64,000 nucleotides of DNA from Planotetraspora thailandica (GTDB lineage: Bacteria; Actinomycetota; Actinomycetes; Streptosporangiales; Streptosporangiaceae). Below, piece by piece: positions 59,235-64,000 of this stretch (positions are counted from its first letter, which is position 1; each line of letters begins with the position of its first letter). Both the position numbers and the translations under genes were made by a program. The notes beneath the pieces are model-generated. The model searched no databases. It saw nothing but the letters and a program-made list of their open reading frames with translations, and was not told the DNA's origin. The stretch is taken from assembly GCF_016863335.1 (NCBI RefSeq), contig NZ_BOOR01000017.1:124001-188000 (forward strand), written 5' to 3'.

Positions 59235-59972
59235 TCACCGCTTGTCGACCATGACGTCGATGCTGTAATCCTGCGCCCGGTAGCAGTGGTCGCCGTACTC
59301 GACCCCGTTGCCCATGGCGTCGAAGGCGACGCGCGTCATCGTGAGAACGGGCTGGGAGGGCTTCAGCCCGAGGTGGCGCCGCTCGGCCGCGGTCGGCGGC
59401 CGTGCTCCGATCGTCTGGTGCGCGACGACCGGGCGCACGCCGCGGTCGCGCATCACGGCGTACAGCCCCGCCTGCTCGAGGTCCTCACGGGCGATGTCGT
59501 TGCACGCCGGCGGCAGCCAGTTGTGGAGGATGGCGAGTGGGCGGTCGTCGGACAGGCGCAAGCGGACGATCGCGAGCAGCTCGGCGTCGGCGGGCAGGTC
59601 GAGCGCGGTGGCCACACGCTCGTCCTGCACGAGCTCATGCTTGAGGACGGTGGTCGCGGGACGGCCGCCGTCACGCTTGAGGTCGTCGAAGAGGCTGGTG
59701 AGCTCGGCGCGCCGGTGCACCTTGCGGTTGGCGATCGTGGTCCCGAGCCCGCGCCGCCGCAGCAGGAGACCCTGGTTCACCAGCTCCTGTATGGCCCGCC
59801 GCACCGTCGGCCGCGACAGGCTGAGTCGCTCCGCGAGGGCGATCTCGTTCTCGAACGGGTCGCCGGGTTGCAGCCTGCCACTGGCGATCGCGTCGCTGAG
59901 CTGCTCCGCGAGCTGGTGGTAGAGGGGAACGGGGGAAGAGCGGTCGATCGAGACGTCCACTTGGATTGCCAC
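59235..59972 (-). CDS. GntR/HutC-family transcriptional regulator
   Basis: 245 residues; ATG at 59972. N-terminal winged HTH (PLYHQLAEQLSDAIASGRLQPGDPFENEIALAERLSLSRPTVRRAIQELVNQGLLLRRRGLGTTI) and C-terminal UTRA domain (FDDLKRDGGRPATTVLKHE ... VEYGDHCYRAQDYSIDVMV). Convergent with the galactosidase and divergent from iolG, so likely the inositol-operon repressor sensing an inositol catabolite. Confidence 0.93.
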   Translation of the reverse strand: MAIQVDVSIDRSSPVPLYHQLAEQLSDAIASGRLQPGDPFENEIALAERLSLSRPTVRRAIQELVNQGLLLRRRGLGTTIANRKVHRRAELTSLFDDLKRDGGRPATTVLKHELVQDERVATALDLPADAELLAIVRLRLSDDRPLAILHNWLPPACNDIAREDLEQAGLYAVMRDRGVRPVVAHQTIGARPPTAAERRHLGLKPSQPVLTMTRVAFDAMGNGVEYGDHCYRAQDYSIDVMVDKR

Positions 59973-60016
59973 GGGCCGAGTTTACTCCGGTATGCAAGAA
60001 CGACGTTACGACAATA

Positions 60017-60029
60017 TGTCAGTACAAAG
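60017..60029. promoter_or_regulatory. Candidate operator in the gntR/iolG divergent promoter
   Basis: TGTCAGTACAAAG. Core resembles the dyad before the ABC operon (TGTCCTCACAAAG). Lies 44 nt from the gntR start and 102 nt from iolG. GntR binding is possible; the resemblance to the ROK-type site may mean cross-control or chance. Confidence 0.35.
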
Positions 60030-60131
60030 TCTTGACGTAGCCTTTGGTCAACGGGCACGCTACGGCTGCTGAAACAGGGCCTCCTGCCACGGCGGGCACG
60101 GCCCAGTCACGTATCGGAACGGGGATCGCGA

Positions 60132-61136
60132 ATGCGCATCGGGCTAGCGGGTGTCGGACGGATAGGCGCCTTCCATGCCAAGACCTTGGCGGCTCTCGAC
60201 TTCGTCGACGAGCTCGTCGTGACGGACGCCGACCTCGGGGCGGCCAAGACCGTCGCCGACGAACTCGGGGCCGAGATCGCTCCGGACACCGAGGCGCTAC
60301 TCGCGTCGGGCGTCGACGGCTTCGTGATCGCCGCGGCCACCCCCGCCCACGCACCACTGCTGCGCCAGGGCATCGCCGCGGGTGTGCCCACCTTCTGCGA
60401 GAAGCCGGTGGCCTCCACCCTTGAGGAGACCATCGAACTCGCCGGCCTCGTCGCGTCCAGCGGCGTGCCGGTGCACGTCGGTTTCCAGCGGCGGTTCGAC
60501 GCCGGTTACCGGCGGGCCCGGGCGGCGGTGGAGTCCGGGGAGCTCGGGTTCGTCCACACCATCAGGGCGGGCACCCACGACCAGGCCCCGCCGCACGCGT
60601 CCTACATCCCGGTCTCCGGCGGCATCTTCCGCGACTGCAACGTGCACGACTTCGACATCCTCCGGTTCGTCTCGGGGCGGGAAGTGGCCTCCGTCTACGC
60701 GACGGGCGCCAACAAGGGCGCCGACTTCTTCTCCGCGGCCGGCGACGTCGACACCGCCGGAGCCCTGCTGACCCTGGACGACGGCACGATCGTGCTGATC
60801 TCCTCCACCCGCTACAACGGCGCCGGCCACGACGTCCGCATGGAGGTCCACGGCGAGAAGGGCACGATCGCCGTCGGCCTCGATCACTCACTGGCGATGC
60901 GCTCCGCCGAGGAGGGCGTCGACTTCCCCAGGGGCCCCCAGAAGTGGTCGTTCATGGAGCGCTTCCTCCCGGCGTACCAGGCCGAGCTCACCGCGTTCGC
61001 GGAGGTCGCCCGGGGCGAGCGGACCTCCCCGTGCACCGTCCGCGACGCGCTCGAGGCCTTCCGCATCGCCGAGGCGTGCGAACGCTCCCGCGCGGAGCGC
61101 CGCCCCGTCGCCCTTTCCGAGATCGAGGGAATCTGA
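60132..61136 (+). CDS. iolG: Inositol 2-dehydrogenase
   Basis: Gfo/Idh/MocA oxidoreductase, 334 residues. N-terminal Rossmann MRIGLAGVGRIGAFHAKTLA; catalytic CEKPVAST with the conserved Lys and Pro; substrate-binding GGIFRDCNVHDFDILRF with Asp/His; Gfo C-terminal domain (GEKGTIAVGLDH). Oxidises myo-inositol to 2-keto-myo-inositol with NAD+. First gene of a tightly packed operon (4-nt gap to the next). Confidence 0.92.
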   Translation: MRIGLAGVGRIGAFHAKTLAALDFVDELVVTDADLGAAKTVADELGAEIAPDTEALLASGVDGFVIAAATPAHAPLLRQGIAAGVPTFCEKPVASTLEETIELAGLVASSGVPVHVGFQRRFDAGYRRARAAVESGELGFVHTIRAGTHDQAPPHASYIPVSGGIFRDCNVHDFDILRFVSGREVASVYATGANKGADFFSAAGDVDTAGALLTLDDGTIVLISSTRYNGAGHDVRMEVHGEKGTIAVGLDHSLAMRSAEEGVDFPRGPQKWSFMERFLPAYQAELTAFAEVARGERTSPCTVRDALEAFRIAEACERSRAERRPVALSEIEGI

Positions 61137-61140
61137 GGAC

Positions 61141-62079
61141 ATGACCGCTGTGAACACCGCCGACACCCCCTCGTACCGCCGTCCCGTGGCCGGCCGAATC
61201 GCGGGTGCGCCCATCTCCTGGGGCGTCAGCGAGGTCCCCGGATGGGGCTACCAGCTCGAGCCGGACACCGTGCTCCGCCAGATGCGCGAGCTCGGCCTGA
61301 CCGCCACCGAGTTCGGGCCCGACGGCTTCCTCCCCGACGACCCTCAGGCCAAGGCGGCCACGCTGGCCGGGTACGGGCTGAAGGCCGTGGGGCAGTTCGT
61401 CCCCGTGGTCCTGCACGATCCGGGTCACGACCCCCTGTCCGACGTCGAGCGCGCCATCGAGGGCCTGGTAGCCGCCCAGGCCTCCACCGTCGTCATCGCG
61501 GCCGCCACCGGCCAGGACGGCTACGACGAGCGCCCGGTCCTCGACGACTCGGGATGGTCGGCCCTGCTGGGCAACCTCGACCGGATCACCGACGCCGCGG
61601 CGGCCCACGGCCTGGTGGCCACGCTGCACCCGCACGTCGGCACGATGGTCGAGAGCGGCGAGGAGGCGGAGCGGGTGCTCGCCGGCAGCCGCATCGGCAT
61701 GTGCCTCGACACCGGACATCTCCTCATCGGCGGGGGCGACCCGGTCGCCATGGCCGTACGGAATCCTGAGCGGATCGTGCACACCCACCTCAAGGACGTG
61801 CGGCTCGACTGGGCCAAGCGTGTGCAGTCCGGCGACGTGACCTACACCGAGGCGGTGGCCGGCGGCATGTACGTCCCGCTCGGCGAGGGCGACGTCGACA
61901 TCCGGGCCATCGTGGCCGCGCTCGAAGGCAGTGGGTATGCAGGGTGGTACGTCCTCGAGCAGGACGCCATCCTCGCCGGCGCGCCGGCCGTCGAGGGACC
62001 GGGCCCGGTGGCGGACGTGCGGGCGAGCATCGCGCACCTGCTCGCCGTGGCCGGCGGCCCGAACGCTCCGGAGGCATAA
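61141..62079 (+). CDS. IolE/IolH-like TIM-barrel protein (inosose dehydratase-like)
   Basis: 312 residues, AP-endonuclease family 2 TIM barrel: AGAPISWGVSEVPGWGYQLEPDTVLRQMRELGLTATEFGPDGFLP, ATLHPHVGTMVE, IGMCLDTGHLLIGGGDP, HTHLKDVRLDW and GMYVPLGEGDVD with metal-binding Glu/His/Asp residues. The APISWG opening is typical of inosose dehydratase IolE. It may be that enzyme or the related IolH isomerase; the operon needs an IolE activity. Confidence 0.82.
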   Translation: MTAVNTADTPSYRRPVAGRIAGAPISWGVSEVPGWGYQLEPDTVLRQMRELGLTATEFGPDGFLPDDPQAKAATLAGYGLKAVGQFVPVVLHDPGHDPLSDVERAIEGLVAAQASTVVIAAATGQDGYDERPVLDDSGWSALLGNLDRITDAAAAHGLVATLHPHVGTMVESGEEAERVLAGSRIGMCLDTGHLLIGGGDPVAMAVRNPERIVHTHLKDVRLDWAKRVQSGDVTYTEAVAGGMYVPLGEGDVDIRAIVAALEGSGYAGWYVLEQDAILAGAPAVEGPGPVADVRASIAHLLAVAGGPNAPEA

Positions 62080-62082
62080 CGG

Positions 62083-63045
62083 ATGACAGCGGCATACGAC
62101 CTGGTGGCCATGGGCCGCGTCGGGGTGGACATCTACCCCCTCGACTCCGGCGTGGGCCTCGAGGACGTGGAGACCTTCGGGAAGTTCCTCGGAGGGAGTG
62201 CGACCAACGTCACCGTGGCCGCGGCGCGCTACGGGCGCAGAGCGGCGATCATCACGCGGACCGGCCGGGACCCGTTCGGCCGGTACGTCCACCGGGCGCT
62301 GCGTGACTTCGGCGTCGACGACGCGTTCGTCGCCGAGGTCGACGGCCCGCCCACACCGGTGACCTTCTGCGAGATCTTCCCGCCGGACCACTTCCCGCTG
62401 TACTTCTACCGCTACCCGACGGCCCCCGACCTGATGATCGAGGCGGCGGAGCTCCCCCTGGGCGCGATCCGCGAGGCCTCGGTCTTCTGGGCCACCGTCA
62501 CCGGACTGTCGCAGCAGCCGTCGCGCGCCGCGCACTTCGCCGCCTGGGAGGCGCGCGGGCGGCGGCCGCACACCGTCCTCGACCTCGACTACCGGCCCAT
62601 GTTCTGGCAGAACGCCGAGGAGGCCGCCGTACAGGTGGGCGAGGCCCTCGACCACGTCACCGTGGCCGTGGGCAACCGTGAGGAGTGCGAGGTCGCCGTG
62701 GGCGAGAGCGAGCCGCAGCGCGCGGCCGACGCCCTGCTCGAACGCGGAGTGGAGCTCGCGATCATCAAGCAGGGACCCAAGGGAGTGCTCGCCGCGACCG
62801 CCGACGAACGCGTCGAGGTGCCGCCGTTCCCCGTGGAGGTGGTCAACGGCCTCGGCGCCGGCGACGCCTTCGGGGGCGCGCTGGTCCACGGGCTGCTCGG
62901 CGGGTGGGACCTGCGCCGGGTGGTGTGGTTCGCCAACGTGGCCGGCGCGATCGTCGCCTCGAGACTCGAGTGCTCCAGTGCAATGCCTACCGAGGCCGAG
63001 GTCGAGGCCGCCCTCGCCGGCCGAGTTCAGGAGGGGGGACGATGA
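62083..63045 (+). CDS. iolC: 5-dehydro-2-deoxygluconokinase
   Basis: PfkB/ribokinase-family kinase, 320 residues, starting 3 nt after the previous stop. Motifs: MGRVGVDIYPLDSGVGLEDVETFGKFLGGSATNVTVAAARYG, the PfkB signature near the C-terminus (NGLGAGDAFGGALVHGLL) with catalytic Asp, and VLDLDYRPMFW. Phosphorylates 5-dehydro-2-deoxy-gluconate in inositol catabolism. Its stop overlaps the next start (ATGA). Confidence 0.93.
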   Translation: MTAAYDLVAMGRVGVDIYPLDSGVGLEDVETFGKFLGGSATNVTVAAARYGRRAAIITRTGRDPFGRYVHRALRDFGVDDAFVAEVDGPPTPVTFCEIFPPDHFPLYFYRYPTAPDLMIEAAELPLGAIREASVFWATVTGLSQQPSRAAHFAAWEARGRRPHTVLDLDYRPMFWQNAEEAAVQVGEALDHVTVAVGNREECEVAVGESEPQRAADALLERGVELAIIKQGPKGVLAATADERVEVPPFPVEVVNGLGAGDAFGGALVHGLLGGWDLRRVVWFANVAGAIVASRLECSSAMPTEAEVEAALAGRVQEGGR

Positions 63046-63941
63046 CCACGACCTCGAGCCGTGCGGGCATCGCCGAGCTGACCGAGATCCGGGTGCGCGA
63101 GCCCGGGCGGATCATCGAAGGGTGGGCCGCCAGAGCACGCCGCGAGCTCGTCGGCGAGGACGGCCGGCTGCTCATCGTGGCCGCGGACCATCCCGCCCGT
63201 GGCGCGCTCGGCGTCCGCGACGACCGGGGGGCCATGGCCTCGCGCAGCAACCTGCTGGAGCGCCTCGCGACGGCGCTGTCCCGCCCGGGCGTCGACGGCG
63301 TGCTCGGCACGCCGGACGTGCTCGACGACCTGCTGCTCATGGGTGCGCTGGAGGGCAAGGTCGCCATCGGTTCGATGAACCGGGGCGGTCTGCAGGGCTC
63401 GGTCTTCGAGCTCGACGACCGGTTCACGGCCTACACGGCGCAGGAGATCGCCGCGAGAGGCCTGGACGGCGGCAAGATGCTGACCCGGATCTGCTACGAC
63501 GACCCCGGCACCGTGGCCACGCTCGAGGCGAGCGCCCGCGCGGTGACCGAGCTGGCCGAGCACGGGATGATGGCGATGGTCGAGCCCTTCCTGTCGGTCC
63601 GCCAGGACGGCCGCGTGCGGAACCTGCTCGACCCCGACTCGACCATCACGTCGATCCACATCGCGGCGGGGCTCGGCGCGACGAGCCGGCACACCTGGCT
63701 GAAACTGCCGGTCGTCGACGAGCTGGAACGGGTCATGGACGCGACCACGCTGCCGACCCTCCTGCTCGGCGGAGATCCGAGCGGGCACCCCGACGAGACC
63801 TATGCCGCGTGGGGCCGGGCTCTGGACCTGCCCGCCGTACGCGGACTGGTCGTGGGGCGGGCGCTGCTGTTCCCCCCGGACGGCGACGTGGCCGCGGCGG
63901 TCGACATCGCCGCGGGTCTGGTGCACGGGCCCAGGCGATGA
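63042..63941 (+). CDS. Cgl0158-type (beta/alpha)8 aldolase-like protein
   Basis: 299 residues. DeoC/LacD-like barrel: LLIVAADHPARGALGV, DGVLGTPDVLDDLLLMGAL, SMNRGGLQGSVFELDDR, MAMVEPFL and TWLKLPVV (Schiff-base lysine candidate), PTLLLGGDPSG. Known in actinobacterial inositol clusters, where it probably acts as the IolJ-like aldolase on 2-deoxy-5-keto-gluconate 6-phosphate. Coupled by ATGA overlaps to iolC and to the next gene. The Lys assignment is inferred. Confidence 0.82.
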   Translation: MTTTSSRAGIAELTEIRVREPGRIIEGWAARARRELVGEDGRLLIVAADHPARGALGVRDDRGAMASRSNLLERLATALSRPGVDGVLGTPDVLDDLLLMGALEGKVAIGSMNRGGLQGSVFELDDRFTAYTAQEIAARGLDGGKMLTRICYDDPGTVATLEASARAVTELAEHGMMAMVEPFLSVRQDGRVRNLLDPDSTITSIHIAAGLGATSRHTWLKLPVVDELERVMDATTLPTLLLGGDPSGHPDETYAAWGRALDLPAVRGLVVGRALLFPPDGDVAAAVDIAAGLVHGPRR

Positions 63942-64000
63942 GCGACAACGAACGCTGGGTCCACCCCTTCGGGACGGCCGCCTCGGGCGAGTTCGAGGTG
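63938..64000 (+). CDS. iolB: 5-deoxy-glucuronate isomerase, N-terminus only
   Basis: First 21 codons before the window ends: MSDNERWVHPFGTAASGEFE, matching the IolB opening. The ATG overlaps the previous stop (ATGA). Symbol rests on this short stretch plus operon context. Confidence 0.75.
   Translation, partial: MSDNERWVHPFGTAASGEFEV

Overview
This window is very GC-rich, strongly codon-biased chromosomal DNA from an actinomycete. Mycothiol-type redox (an Rv2466c homologue), SARP, LAL and ECF41 regulators, an SCO5389-family protein and many GTG starts fit a filamentous genus, perhaps Streptosporangiales (Nonomuraea-like). That placement is inferred from gene families, not from a search. No rRNA, tRNA, CRISPR array or intact insertion sequence was seen.

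Region A (1-12.9 kb) is a specialised-metabolite cluster, all on the minus strand. An operon runs leftward: HisC-type aminotransferase, Rv2466c/DsbA-like protein, DAHP synthase, DUF3050 haem-oxygenase-like protein, then an indigoidine-synthetase-type NRPS (A with embedded oxidase, then T and TE) that leaves the window within its TE. Upstream lie a compact three-gene module (degenerate ornithine-cyclodeaminase-like protein, Cys-rich protein, small HTH protein) and a large SARP/AfsR regulator. The NRPS pocket reads as glutamine-specific, while the accessory genes supply or process aromatic precursors. That combination is the most unusual thing in the window.

Region B (13.5-37.4 kb) is mixed accessory and housekeeping content. 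It holds an ECF41 sigma factor divergent from its usual carboxymuconolactone-decarboxylase partner, two SDRs, a truncated RibD/DHFR remnant, and a LAL regulator flanked by hydrolase genes that share a promoter element. It also holds an orphan KdpD, a second LAL regulator divergent from an MFS-M20 peptidase pair, a phosphoesterase-LysE pair divergent from a CGNR protein, and a CooC-like ATPase followed by an SCO5389-family protein.

Region C (37.4-48.8 kb) contains an aldehyde-handling pair, a PadR locus with three operator-like dyads, a MarR-MFS efflux locus under a 34-bp palindrome, and a complete tryptophan-to-anthranilate operon (kynA-kynU-kynB). Decayed regulator fragments and an 800-bp gene-poor, less GC-rich stretch mark recombination junctions.

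Region D (48.8-59.2 kb) is a glycan-use island: ROK repressor, sugar ABC importer without an ATPase, GH38 alpha-mannosidase and GH2 beta-galactosidase. A GntR/HutC regulator follows, divergent from Region E (60.1-64 kb), a translationally coupled myo-inositol catabolic operon (iolG, iolE-like, iolC, Cgl0158-type aldolase-like barrel, start of iolB).
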